A DNA stretch of 64,000 nt from Pleodorina starrii (GCA_030267565.1 BRXU01000001.1:8845001-8909000); one strand, 5' to 3'; positions 1 to 10,701 are shown, counted from the stretch's first letter. Notes: generated by a model not told the origin, from the sequence alone. Numbers and translations are program-made.

Positions 1-1467
1 GACAAGATCATTAACGCCATCGCCTTCAACAAGACCGGAACTGGCTTAACGTGCCCGTCTGGCCTGTCTCTGAAGAACTACAACTTCACAGCGACGATTG
101 CGCCTACCAACGACAATGAGACAGTGCCGACGAACTGCCTGACCGGGTTCAGTCAGGTGCAGTGCAGCGACCGCCTCACGCCAGGCACCCCGCCGTCACC
201 CGCCCCGCCGCCGCGGCCGCCGGCGCCGCCGTCTCCGGTTGTGGTCATGGTGAGCGATGTCCAGAGGTTGGATTTGCGAACGCCCGAGTTGTGTGTCTTG
301 CCTTCGTGTGTGAACGTGTGTGAACGTGTGTGTATGCTTGCCGCCTCGTTGTGCATGCCGGCAGTTCTTTCCCGCACTAACACGAACTTCGGCACGGCCC
401 CGACTGCAATGATGATCGCAGACGCATACGTGCAAGGCCAATACTGCCAATGTGCCGTACCTGCTGGACAAGATCCAGATTACTACGGGCAAGGACATCT
501 ACGGCAACCCGACGGTTGGCATGTGTACGACGGTCTACAGCCAGCCGTGCGTCAACCCGAACACAACTTGTTGCGGCATGGATTTCACGAAGGTGGGTTT
601 CACGACGGGTTTCGGGGAATGAATCGTGCAACCGAAAAGAACGGTTGCACGATTCATTCGGCGGAACCGGATCGGATGGAAATTGGGCTGCGTGGTTTGG
701 GAATGTCCTGCGTAGCACCCAAGTTCGCGGCAAATGCTCCCCGCTAAGACCTGCTGGCGCCATGTCTTCCGTACAAACAGGTTGAGGTGCTCATCAACCC
801 GTCGTGCAAGGACACGGTACGCAAGATTACGGTGAACGGCAGGGACCTGTCGTATAGCTGGTCGTTCTACGACAAGTTCAACGCCCTGAAGTTCGTCAAT
901 CTGGACGACCCCAAGTAAGGATTACTGACTGAGGATATGACTAACTGACTGAACACGGAATCGATACCTGGCGGATGACTGGCGGATGCATGACTCCACA
1001 TGCTTGGCTGTACTTCCTGCCGCACGAAGGCTGTAGTGGTGGTGCTGCTGCTCCCCCCTAACCCCTTCCCTCCTTCCCTCCTCCCCTCCTTGCCTCGTCC
1101 TTTTTCTTTATCCAGGGTTCTGCCGGGCGGTCCAGCTGGCGCAACGCTGTGTTGGTACGTCAAGCCAGGCAGCTCATGCGCCACCCCCGCGAGCTTCTGC
1201 TACTTGGGTCGCTGCCAGGTGAGGAGGCGGCCATTGCATTTGATTCCGCTTGCCACTTGACCATTTGCGGAGTGTGCTTTGTGAGCTGAGCTGCCTTGGC
1301 TGCTTTCGCTCTCTGTTGGTGCTGTACTGCCTTTGTACGACCTTCTGGTACGACGGGTTGTATGCGCGCACCCCCTGAGCCCCTGTGACCCTCCCTCCCG
1401 TTGTTCTTGCGTGCAGGCCAACGTCTTCTCGTCCGACAACCAGTGTTGTCCGGCCAACTTCATCTAA
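1..1467 (+). CDS. Pherophorin-family protein, 3' part (gene A; 5' end outside window)
   Basis: Exons read as 1-249, 422-592, 781-914, 1116-1218 and 1417-1467, all with GT/AG borders and matching phases (0,0,2,0), giving 235 residues to a TAA. Exon 1 codes the end of the Cys-containing middle module (TNCLTGFSQVQC) and a Pro spacer. The remaining exons code a complete C-terminal pherophorin domain of the DUF3707 type: THTC at its start, TTCCGMDFTK, VEVLINPSCKDTVRKITVNG, LCWYVKPGSSC, and the ending SSDNQCCPANFI. Family knowledge: pherophorins are secreted, Hyp-rich glycoproteins of the volvocine extracellular matrix. The 103-nt fourth exon equals exons 10+11 of gene B (42+61) without the intron that splits the Trp codon there. 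Function is inferred from family only; the N-terminal half lies upstream of the window. Confidence 0.85.
617..659. repeat. Perfect 17-bp hairpin inside intron 2 of gene A
   Basis: The arms 617-633 and 643-659 are exact inverted complements (GAATGAATCGTGCAACC and its complement) around a 9-base loop. It lies entirely in the 593-780 intron. No flanking target duplication is visible. Confidence 0.85.
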
Positions 1468-1636
1468 CAGGCACCAGCGGACTTTGCTGGGGCCAGCTGA
1501 AGTAGCTGGAAGCGTTGTTGTTTCGTAGATTGCTTTTGCAGGCTGACGTTTTAGCGATTCGATTAGTAGTTAAGCAGGATGGTGTGTAGAGCAGCGCTCG
1601 CTCGAAGGTCTATGTCCGATCTCGGTTAGCATTGCC

Positions 1637-1641
1637 TGTAA
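1637..1641 (+). terminator. Candidate TGTAA polyadenylation signal of gene A
   Basis: TGTAA is the usual polyadenylation signal in Chlamydomonas and Volvox. This one lies 170 bases after the stop codon. A second TGTAA at 2056-2060 is possible, so the choice is uncertain. Confidence 0.35.
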
Positions 1642-3303
1642 TTGAATTACACGGGCGTGCTGGGAATGATGACCGGGTGACTAATGCGTTGAGACCGTTA
1701 AGCAGGACACGTCGCTTACATTGTTGTTGTGGTGGTCTGTGTGTGAGATGTGAATGAATTGGGTTTTTCATAAGGCGGATGTATAAGCGTGCGTGCGTGC
1801 GTGCATGCGCCGCCAGTGGTGCGGTGCGTTGCGTGTCTGGTGTGGGTGCGATGCTTTTTGTGGCATTGCTTGCTTGCGTGCTTGCTGCTGATATCGGGAC
1901 TCTCGCGTTATACTGTTTATCCTCCATATTCCCCTCATACGAGTTTTCCTTGCCTGGTAAGGTAGAAAGCGAAGTGACATTATGCAGGCACTTGTGCACT
2001 AAAATGACGCTGCATCGCGTGGGCGCAAATGTGCGCATTGTGTGTGAATGTACACTGTAACGATTAACGAGCGATGAAACAACGGCCTCGTGACTCTTGT
2101 CTCTTTCCACGGCGCCCGGCCCAACGATGCATCGATTCAAAATGCTACTGGCTACGAAGAAACGCACTGTCCCTAATTACGAAGATTTGAGATGAAAGTC
2201 TCTTGAGCGAGCCGGGTTGGCTCGGTAGGCGCGCGTCGCCAGCTGGGCAGGTAGCGATCTCCGTGGAAGCCCACAATCGCTTGGCTTATCGGTCGGTCGG
2301 TCGCTTGGCTTGGCGGGCGGTCTTCAGCTTCAGACAGCTTCGCCCCGACGCCTCAGCTTATCAGTTACTATTCTACCCTGCCGTGTACCGGCCTCCAACA
2401 ACTCCTCTTGTCGCGTGACGGCTGCACATCGTGGGTCTGTGGGTCGGACGGGCCGGGTGGGAGGAGCCGGGTGGGTGTGTCGCCGGCAGTAGCGGGACAG
2501 CAGCGCCCTGCCGGCGTGCGTACCAAGCTGCCAATCAGAGCTGCAGGAGAGCTGGACCCCCTCCTCCCCCCCCCTCTTGGCGGCGAGATTCCGGTTTGCG
2601 GCGCGCCTGGCACTGCCTACTGCGGTACGCAGCGGTATGCGACCCCACTGTTACTGCCCCTGCCGCTGTACTGCGTGTCATCACCAGGGTGAGAGGGTGT
2701 TCAGCAGTTTCGACTGCGGTCACCCAGGCTGTGTCGGCTGAAGATATCGGTCCGACCGAAAGCCTCGCCTGCGCTCCAACTGTCAGTCAGTTTGAGCAGA
2801 TATTTCCCAGCCACCCAACGGTGCGCGACACTTTCACCCTATAGACATTCTGGGGCCCGAAGACGGCTGTGTGCCGTCATCTGCCGTCCTTTATGTGGGT
2901 ACGGGTCGGACAGGCAACGCGATTACACCAAGCGCACGGGAGCGATCGACACCAGCAGAAAAGCAAATCCTCCGCGCCTGACAGCCAAACTGGGGGTTAA
3001 GGTAGGCACTGACCCCGATCCTGTCAGTCTGAGAAGGGACAGGAAGGGGCCAAGAGGATGGAGAGCGACAGAGCTAAGGTTACTTTGCCAGGCAGAACAT
3101 ACAAGACCGTCTTTACAACATACATTGGAGGCAACCATACAAAGAAGGATTAGCCAAAGGCGCCAATTCTATGCTTATCCAAAATTTGAGAGCCCCGCAT
3201 TCCACCAAGGCTTCCACTCGCTTATTATAAACGCATGCATCAGCTTTATAGATTTCCACTACGGCCGGTGCTTCTGTGTACCTCTAAACTACTCGAAGAA
3301 AGG
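1642..3303. other. Spacer without supportable gene
   Basis: Open frames here are short, share no recognisable motif and have no matching splice pattern. A GCGT-rich simple stretch sits near 1789-1808. The interval ends where the dispersed repeat at 3304 begins. Confidence 0.5.
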
Positions 3304-4522
3304 ACAAGGGGTTGGTGTCGGCTTCCTTGAAGCCGGAAAAAGGGCGGGGCCCCGTTCAATCCGTACGGGTTAAGTTGAGTGCTAGGGCGAAAGTGTGGAC
3401 AGTCCTGCTGATATATAGCCAGAGCTTTATCCCCGAAATGCCTGCTTGCGGAGTCGTCAGCAAGGCCTGCCGGCGCCGCGCGAATCACGTCATCCCGCCG
3501 GGTGCATGAGCGCATCGATCGATACGGCATCATTTCCAAAGCGAGCGGCGAGGGCGTCAAGTGTGAGAGTGTCCTGACAGTCCTGCTGATAGACAGCCAG
3601 AGCTTTATATCCGAAATGCCTGCGGCTTGAGCAATCCACCCCATGTTCAGCATCGCGCTCCGTCTCGGCACTGTGCAACTCTTCCCGCGAGCGCATTGGC
3701 TTAAGTAACATGACAGTAGACGTGGATTGTATCATTCACATATCACGCAGGCTGACTTGCCAATAGAAGGACAGCGGAACTGTTTGCGAGGGTCGCGACG
3801 ACGTGCAGTTGCCGACGAGAGTGCACAGCAGGCTTCGCTACCGAGGTATCCGCCGTATCGTAGAGCAGGCTTGACAACTTTAACATTAGGACAGGACTGT
3901 AGAAGTCCCCTAGGTTGCCGACTGGACTTGTCGGGCGGCCCGCAGAAGAGCGCCGCATCGTGCGTGCATCGGCGGCTTGGCGTCCAACAACCAGCATTTT
4001 GCCCCTCATGGTTTGCATCTTGCAACCTTTGTAATAGCAATATGCGTCAAGACGATCGGACCGGCTAGCAGAGCTGCTGTGGTGTGGTCGCGGGAAGAAT
4101 GTTTGCAATGCAAACATAGTTTGTTTCCGAAACGAAGATTCATTTCACGCCGTCATGTCAGAATTCCACCTTAAGGAACGATGACTCTTCTGGAATTAAT
4201 TATAGGCCGAGAGGTGATGGTTTGACCTCGGCCTCGGTCCATGGAGACTGCCAAACTGGTTTGTACTCATGCGATGTTGGGTTCCAATAATAAATTTACC
4301 GTGCAATAAAGAATGTAATCTTTTACTTATGCAGCCTTTCCGTTGGCCGAAAGTCTGCACTTGTCCAATTACCCAGAACCCAGAACCCAGAACCCAGAAC
4401 CCAGAACCCAGAACCCAGAACCCAGAACCCAGAACCCAGAACCCAGAACCCAGAACCCACGGACATGGGCAATCCTACAGGGCGGGGCCCCCCTGGGCGC
4501 TTCGCGCTGGGGCCCCGCCCAA
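3304..4522. mobile_element. Non-autonomous dispersed element, copy 1
   Basis: This stretch is highly similar to 15461-16427, where the same sequence interrupts a retrotransposon. Both copies begin ACAAGGGGTTGGTGTCGG and end GGGGCCCCGCCCAA. Both carry GGGCGGGGCCCC near the left end and its inverted counterpart at the right end. No coding frame is conserved between copies. Copy 1 is longer because it carries an internal duplication (two related blocks near 3390-3460 and 3560-3640, each with CCTGCTGATA and CAGAGCTTTAT) and a longer CCCAGAA array. No clear target duplication is visible around this copy. The superfamily is unknown. Confidence 0.75.
4372..4459. repeat. (CCCAGAA)n heptamer array, about 12 copies
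   Basis: Perfect heptamer repeats lie inside the dispersed element; the second copy of the element has only about three units (16337-16360). The difference shows that the array expands or contracts within the family. Confidence 0.95.
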
Positions 4523-4612
4523 AAAACAGGTACGGTAGTCGAGCCGCACAAGCTGCCTTAAACAGGCAATAACAGGAAAGATATTTTATGGTGATGATGA
4601 ATGACTTGGCAC

Positions 4613-5019
4613 TGGTCTGGTCTGGTCTGGACAAGACACTACAGGCGTTACGGTTAAGGTCCTGGGTTCGATTCCCGGGGAGACCCCCGACATTGTCGGG
4701 AGCGGCGAGATTATGGCTAGCTGCTGAGATGTGGAGTTGGGCCCCAGTTGATTGGGCAGATGACACGGTTGATTGGTGGCGATCCCTGAACCCTCAGTCT
4801 CTACGGATGTCGGGTGAACGGATGAGGTGGGTTCCTAGTTGGCAGGACCAACCGCCTTGGACTCTCAGTTCGTATGGCGTTGGACAGTGTGACGGTGGTG
4901 GATGGTGCTCAAAGCGAACATACTCGTGGCTGATAAAAATAGGAGGGCGGTGCCCTCACCCTAGAATGGGCCCAGAAGCCCCCCACACTGTAACATAATA
5001 TAACATAACATAACATAAC
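4613..5019 (+). mobile_element. tRNA-like SINE with target-site duplication
   Basis: A 407-bp insertion is flanked by the exact 12-bp direct repeat ATGACTTGGCAC (4601-4612 and 5020-5031). The 5' part holds a Pol III B-box match, GGTTCGATTCC at 4665-4675, within a foldable T-arm (CTGGG / TTCGATT / CCCGG). The A box is unclear; a TGGTC triplicate starts the element. The 3' end is a tail of ATAAC pentamers (4991-5019). Head, body, simple-repeat tail and duplication together fit a tRNA-derived SINE mobilised by a LINE. No protein is encoded. Confidence 0.8.
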
Positions 5020-5031
5020 ATGACTTGGCAC

Positions 5032-5287
5032 GCTCAAAGCTTTGCACACATGGTTCACATTTGAGGCAGAAATTGTCTGAGGCGAAAAAGGGCAACGATC
5101 CTGAAATGACTACCAAGACAGCAACGGTCGCCAACGATCACAGCACAGCACTTGCCAGGGCGAGACACCACGTTCCAGTATCGCAACAACATAAGTGCGT
5201 CCGCAAACCGCCACTGGCCGACCTCTTCGGCCGCGGCGACCGCGAAATTTCGACCGTACTGCAAACACCTAGATAGGATAGGCCAAC
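5032..5287. other. Short spacer between SINE and LINE remnant
   Basis: Nothing recognisable is present. It may include the 5' UTR of the LINE remnant that follows. Confidence 0.4.
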
Positions 5288-7401
5288 ATGGCTGAAAACG
5301 GACGGGCGCAGACCTCCGCGCCCCAACGACGTTCAAATGGACAGGCGACAGTTCAGCAACTCGCTCACAGACACATCGGCCCCAGGCTGAGAGGTAATAT
5401 ATTGACACCAAGGAGTTGAAGGGATGGCTTCCGGCGGGCGCCCAGCTCTTCTTCGACGGAGCAGGACTTCGTCACATTCATTTAGCCGCCCGGCTCCGGC
5501 CCCGCGGACATACACTCCCAGCTGTTTGGGCCGCTTGGCAAGGCCCTCACGGGCACACTACGCGTGTTGGTACCGCCCGAGGAGGCTGGGCCCGCGCTTG
5601 GGCCGCGGACGGATCAGCACGTGCCCCCAACGGAAGCTCCCCAGCGGCACCACACGCAGTGCAAGAGATCAGTGTTCTGCTCCGGAATGGCGGGCTGGCA
5701 CAGCTCTCCACCTCGCCAGCAGTCAAGCGGGGACGCCTTCAGCTGGGACCAGTCCGACTCCTACCCAGCGACCCCGCAGTGGAAGTGCAGCTGCCCATCA
5801 CAAATCTGCGCAAGATGGAGCGCCCCGTGTGGGAAATCAAGGGCGTTCACGTCAGCCTAGATCCTTGCGCCATCCCCGAGTTCCTCGCGATGTCCTCCTC
5901 CACCCCGCGGCGCACATGGGACAAGACGGGGCTCCAGAAGCCGGTGCCTCACCTGGACATACAGGCTCACGCTTAAAGATCGGGGGGGGGACCATTCACC
6001 ATGCATGCCTTGCAAACCGCCGCAACGGACGGAGCTGGCGCGCAAGATGCAGCAGCTGCAGCAGTTGTAAGAGCAACACCAAGCCGCCCAGACCGCAGCT
6101 GCCCCGGCCCAGCCAGGCCCCTTGAGCGGGGTGCCGCCGCCGTACGCAGCGGCCATACAGCGGACCAGATAGATGGGGCCCGGAGACGGACAGCGGACCA
6201 GATAGACGGGGTGGGAGCAGGAATACAGCACGCACCCATGGGGGTGGGCATCACGCCCGGCATGGCCCCACGCATTCCACCCCCACCCACGCCTCCGGCT
6301 GCAGTGGCAGTGATGTTGGCTGACACATGGGCCGCCATGGCGGCCGCGGCACCCAGGCTCCCCAACTCCATGTGGGCAAACCAGGCAGCTGCTGCAGCCA
6401 GGGCCCCACCAGTCACCGTAACCGTAAGTAGTACAACGACTTACCCCCAGCAGGCCCCGCCGCCGCAGCAGGCCCCACCGCCACCGCGGACACAGCCGCC
6501 ACTGCGGGCGCCATCCCTGCCTAGGGCCCCGCCATCGAGGCAGGCCCCACCGCCGCCGTGGGCGCCGCCGCCGCCACCAGCCCCACAGCTGCAGGCCCAG
6601 CCACCGGTGCAGGCCCAGATGCAACGGCTGCCGACCCTGCCGCCGCCGCAGGCCCAGCCACGGATACAATCCTCACCACCGTCACCGACTTAACAGCCGC
6701 AGCTGCCATCGGCCCCACAGCCGGACCCCACGACGGCGGCAACCCAACCAGGGGTGCAGGCACAGGCGACTCCATGCATGGCGACGAAACAGGGCACCGA
6801 CACCTGAATGGAGGCGGCCACCAAGTACGTCCACAGCAGCGGTGCGGTGGCAGCAGTGCCGCAGGAGTGAGACCCATCGGCCGCCGCAGCCGCTACAGCC
6901 CCCGCTTTCTGGTTCAAGTCAGGTCTTCCGGGGGCAGGCAGCAGGCGAAAGGCTACCGGGGGCAAAGCCAGGCAGCGGCCGCAGCAGGAGCGCACACAGC
7001 CCGACCAGGGCCCAGCAGGCCCCGAGGCAACAAAGCGGAAGCGGCAACAGCTCGAGCATCTGTCCGAAGAGGAGCGAGCCGAGCGGAACAAGGCGCAAAG
7101 AAAAAAGGCCCTGGAGGCCCGCAAGAGGAACATGGAGGAGCGGAAGGCTCAGCAGGCAGCAGAGGAGGCCACGGCGCAGTTAACCGCAATGCTGGCGACC
7201 GGCAGCCAGGCCAAGCCTTCGGACGGATCACAGATCCCCAGCCTGCAGCTGCAGGTGGCGGGTGCAGACTCCTCCACCCACACCCAGCACGAAGTTGCCC
7301 AACGAGGCCGGCAGCAGCTGAGCCTTCCGCTCCCCAAGGCAGGAGGACGAGGAGGAGGAACAACACACACCCACCGCCATGGAGGCGGAGCACTCAAATG
7401 A
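5288..7401 (+). pseudogene. Decayed ORF1-like region of a non-LTR retrotransposon
   Basis: From ATG 5288 the coding trace hops between frames: ATG 5288 runs to a stop at about 5417, then the frame starting at 5416 reads a folded-looking stretch (KGWLPAGAQLFFDG, then KMERPVWEIKGVHVSLDP), followed by Gln/Pro-rich sequence (about 6430-6690) and a charged helix-prone stretch at 7050-7190 (EHLSEEERAERNKAQRKKA). The last part ends at a TGA/TAG-type stop at 7401 and overlaps the endonuclease frame by 23 bases. Position immediately before an endonuclease start, a coiled-coil-like tail and a Pro/Gln-rich body fit a LINE ORF1, but I recognise no named domain. Several frame breaks make it a pseudogene. 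Confidence 0.5.
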
Positions 7402-7610
7402 GATGCCAACCATGGGGACGGGAATAATGCAGCAGCGGAACGCTGTGCAAGGCCATCCACTCCGGATCGCCACGCACAACATGCATGGGCTGCTGGCGTC
7501 ACATGGGAACCGTCTTCAGGCAGCAGTATGGCAGTGGGCAGAGCTGCGTCTGGATGTGGTGTCTCTACAGGAGACCCTCCATACCAACATCCAGCACCAG
7601 TGCCTCTTTT
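7379..7610 (+). pseudogene. Truncated APE-type endonuclease start of LINE ORF2
   Basis: The reading frame from ATG 7379 gives LRIATHNMHGL followed by LDVVSLQETLHT. These match the first two blocks of apurinic-endonuclease-like LINE nucleases, with the catalytic Asn in the first and Glu in the second. Similarity stops at about 7605, so the later His/Asp motifs and the reverse transcriptase are missing. It may be the 5' part of the same family as the 10700-18183 element, which lacks exactly this end, but nothing seen proves it. Confidence 0.65.
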
Positions 7611-8143
7611 TAAGTGCATCCGTGTTTAGGACGTGTTTTTGGAGCCATGCCCTGACCGCACATGAACCTCCTGAATAAAGGGCAACTGACTACCCAGGAC
7701 TACCTACCTCTCCCTATTTCCTCGGCTAGTGCGCTGGTTCCGCTGGTCCGCTACACACGGCCTGCTTACACCAAAAGCGGGACTGCCGGAGGCCCTTACT
7801 TGTCTCCACTACGGCAGTTGGAAGTGTGCAGTGAGCACGCCCGAACCACTTTCGCGTTGCGCGTACCTTCCTGGTATTGCTTTTTACTGCTGTATTGGGT
7901 CCCACGCGTACGGCTTTTTACGCCGTTCCCGGGGACATAAACCTCTTTTGGTTCGAAAACCAAAATCGGTAAATTCGAATGTGCTCCTTCATATCGATGG
8001 CCAGTCTTGCCACCGCGGTTTCACCACCGACAGCGGACCCAAACGGTTCAGCGGTGCTCACTGCACCTGACACAGCCGCAGCCGAACCCAAACCGGGGGA
8101 GGGCGGCTTCCCTGTGGATTCAAAGCAACCATGGTGTCACGGG
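7611..8143. other. Unassigned spacer with a 20-bp palindrome
   Basis: No gene is supported. A perfect palindrome, TTTTGGTTCGAAAACCAAAA, lies at 7946-7965. Confidence 0.45.
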
Positions 8144-8447
8144 TGTATGTATGTATGTATGTATGTATGTATGTATGTATGTATGTATGTATGTATGTAT
8201 GTATGTATGTATGTATGTATGTATGTATGTATGTATGTATGTATGTATGTATGTATGTATGTATGTATGTATGTATGTATGTATGTATGTATGTATGTAT
8301 GTATGTATGTATGTATGTATGTATGTATGTATGTATGTATGTATGTATGTATGTATGTATGTATGTATGTATGTATGTATGTATGTATGTATGTATGTAT
8401 GTATGTATGTATGTATGTATGTATGTATGTATGTATGTATGTATGTG
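8144..8447. repeat. (TATG)n microsatellite 1, about 300 bp
   Basis: An essentially uninterrupted tetranucleotide array. On the minus strand it reads (ACAT)n directly after the sequence block at 8448-8530, as a retroelement 3' tail would. Confidence 0.97.
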
Positions 8448-8700
8448 TCGTTACAGTATCTGACCGGGCCCTGACGCTGGCCAGGGGCTGCTAACCCAGC
8501 CCCGACGGAAAGACCGCCTAAGCACTCTCCCCCTTGCGGTGGGAGAAGGGCGTGAGGGGCCGCTACCCCCTCCTGCTCGACGCAGAGCTGGCTGCGTCGT
8601 ATACCCCATATACGGGTGTACGGCGCAGCGGCTCCCCAAAAGCTTGAGCTCACAGCCTGCCTTATACGGCAGCTGGGCCCTTCGTCCGCACAAACAGCAG
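8448..8700 (-). mobile_element. Retroelement 3'-end fragment ending in (ACAT)n, copy 1
   Basis: The part at 8458-8528 is similar to 9911-9979. On the minus strand both run from GAGTGCTT through GGCGGTCT and a GC-rich stretch to CAGATA, then into the (ACAT)n array. The shared end plus simple-repeat tail suggests two insertions of one minus-strand retroelement family. The element class is not determined. Confidence 0.5.
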
Positions 8701-9253
8701 TCGCGCCGGCGCGCTACGCGGCGCCCGCGCTGTCCTGCCCGCCCTGAAGTCCTTGCAGCGCCGGGGCGCCCGGCCGGCCTGCTACCGGCTGGCGGTGCTC
8801 CTCTAGGCGCGAAAACAAAGCGCTGAGAACCTGCCCCGAGCTTGGTCCGGCTCGTGGGCGGTCAGCACCAAAGGAGAACCCAAGACAGCGCACGTCCTAC
8901 CCCTGCTACTACTCCTACTACGACGGCCCCGGAGAGGCCGGGGGGTGGCCCCTAGAGGCCGAGCTCCAGAGCTCCGCTTGGCCTCGAGGCGGCAGGAGGT
9001 CGGGCGCGGGCCTTGCGGCAGCGGGCTAGGTGACGGAGCTATAGTTCGCACTAGGCGGCACCTCGCCAACTCGCCTCACTCTCGCTATACCCGCTCCCTA
9101 AAGCCTCCCTCGCCTACAAAAGGCAGCCCGCGGCGGTCTCTGCACCCTAAGTCCTCTCGGACCCAAAGGAACCCCCCCTCATCCCCTCCTCTCACGCCTC
9201 CCTGCCTCGACGCCCTAAGTTCCCTCCCTCACCCCTAAAGCCCCTTCATCCCC
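8701..9253. other. GC-rich spacer, possible 3' UTR of the minus-strand LINE
   Basis: No conserved coding sequence is seen. It lies just downstream (on the minus strand) of the LINE C-terminal frame and could be its untranslated tail. Confidence 0.35.
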
Positions 9254-9681
9254 TCACTCCACGACCCCTCCCTCTCCCTCCATACCCATCCCTGCGTGCT
9301 GCACACACTGAATGTGGCCGTTGACCACCGCCAGGATGGGGTGGTCAGGCCCTACCCCCTCCCATCCCCGCCTTGGCACGTCTAGCTCCGCAAACCCCCG
9401 CACACGCTGCCAAAAATCTAGTGCTGCGCGCGCCTTGGCCACCTCGACTGGGTCTGGGGCGTCCGGGGCGGTGGGTGAGTTCCTGACTGCCCACAGCCCC
9501 ACGCGCGCCCGTTCCATGGCCGTGAGTGCCGCCAGGCAGATCACGTCCCACACGCACTGCTGCACGCCTGGCGGTGGCTCCGCCAGCCACACGTTTGCCC
9601 GGGTGATGGGCCCGGGCACGTGGGCGGCGATCTGCTGCACCACCGCTTGCGCCACCGGGCACTCCCAGAAGTGGTGTGCAT
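9254..9681 (-). pseudogene. C-terminal fragment of an L1-type LINE protein
   Basis: The minus-strand frame reads AHHFWECPVAQAVVQQI followed by about 120 residues to a stop at 9254. His-x-Phe-Trp-x-Cys-Pro-Val-Ala is typical of the zinc-binding tail after the reverse transcriptase of L1-type plant and algal LINEs, which normally continues an upstream Cys-x2-Cys. That upstream half is missing: the frame starts abruptly at the (TACA)n array. The fragment is therefore interrupted by an insertion. Confidence 0.6.
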
Positions 9682-9899
9682 GTATGTATGTATGTATGTA
9701 TGTATGTATGTATGTATGTATGTATGTATGTATGTATGTATGTATGTATGTATGTATGTATGTATGTATGTATGTATGTATGTATGTATGTATGTATGTA
9801 TGTATGTATGTATGTATGTATGTATGTATGTATGTATGTATGTATGTATGTATGTATGTATGTATGTATGTATGTATGTATGTATGTATGTATGTATGT
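9679..9899. repeat. (TATG)n microsatellite 2, about 220 bp
   Basis: An uninterrupted tetranucleotide array between the L1-type fragment and the retroelement end at 9900-10127. Confidence 0.97.
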
Positions 9900-10127
9900 G
9901 TAACTGTTACATATCTGCCGGGCCGACACTGGCCGGGGGCGCTAACCCGCCCACATACGGGAGACCGCCGAAGCACTCCTCTGTTGAGGAGGGGCGTACC
10001 ACCTTGTCTGCACACTGCACCGGGAAGTGCTAACCGCTGCGCCGTAATCGTCACAGGACAGCGTCCACCTGATTGTCCATGTGCCAGCTAAGCTAGCCCC
10101 AGGCGCCTACTGTCCTCGGTCCACCGA
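9900..10127 (-). mobile_element. Retroelement 3'-end fragment ending in (ACAT)n, copy 2
   Basis: A 228-bp block between two (TATG)n arrays. Its end next to array 2 is similar to the block at 8458-8528. On the minus strand it contains GGCGCAGCGGTTAGCAC near 10040, which resembles a tRNA A-box region, so a SINE is possible, but no B box is convincing. Confidence 0.5.
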
Positions 10128-10491
10128 ATGTATGTATGTATGTATGTATGTATGTATGTATGTATGTATGTATGTATGTATGTATGTATGTATGTATGTA
10201 TGTATGTATGTATGTATGTATGTATGTATGTATGTATGTATGTATGTATGTATGTATGTATGTATGTATGTATGTATGTATGTATGTATGTATGTATGTA
10301 TGTATGTATGTATGTATGTATGTATGTATGTATGTATGTATGTATGTATGTATGTATGTATGTATGTATGTATGTATGTATGTATGTATGTATGTATGTA
10401 TGTATGTATGTATGTATGTATGTATGTATGTATGTATGTATGTATGTATGTATGTATGTATGTATGTATGTATGTATGTATGTATATATGT
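10128..10491. repeat. (TATG)n microsatellite 3, about 360 bp
   Basis: A nearly pure tetranucleotide array with one ATATATG irregularity at its right end. Confidence 0.97.
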
Positions 10492-10686
10492 AGCGGATGC
10501 AGGTCGTCGTCGTCCTCCGGCAGGCACCAAGGGGGCCAGGAAAACATCCCTACACGCACCAGGGTGTGCCGCTGCGCGCCGCAGGCAATAACTGCCATTG
10601 TATGCGCCTGAAGGTTGGTCCGTCCTCGCGGTCCGCGTAGAGGTCCTGCGCCAACCGGCTCCACGAACGCACGGGTGAAGGAGCAA
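10492..10686 (-). pseudogene. Possible upstream fragment of the same minus-strand LINE
   Basis: The minus strand reads WSRLAQDLYADREDGPTF then RRIQWQLLPAARSGTP before a stop near 10546. The style resembles the region before the zinc-binding tail in L1-type proteins. Together with 9254-9681 it would be one minus-strand LINE split by later insertions. This is inference from layout and composition. Confidence 0.3.
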
Positions 10687-10699
10687 TCAGGTCATATCT
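10687..10699. repeat. Left 13-bp target-site duplication of the Dualen-like element
   Basis: TCAGGTCATATCT here is repeated exactly at 18184-18196, right after the (ATT)n tail. Confidence 0.9.
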
Positions 10700-10701
10700 A
10701 T

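Noticed and set aside
4640..4690. A functional tRNA gene
   Set aside because: Only the T-arm and B box are tRNA-like; no acceptor or anticodon arm folds. It is explained by the SINE head.
5857..6669. 270-residue minus frame opposite the LINE ORF1-like region
   Set aside because: Trp/Arg/Gly-rich composition mirrors the Pro/Gln-rich plus strand; no motif.
8120..10686. Frames coding (MYVC)n or (HTYI)n repeats
   Set aside because: Translations of (TATG)n microsatellites, open in several frames on both strands.
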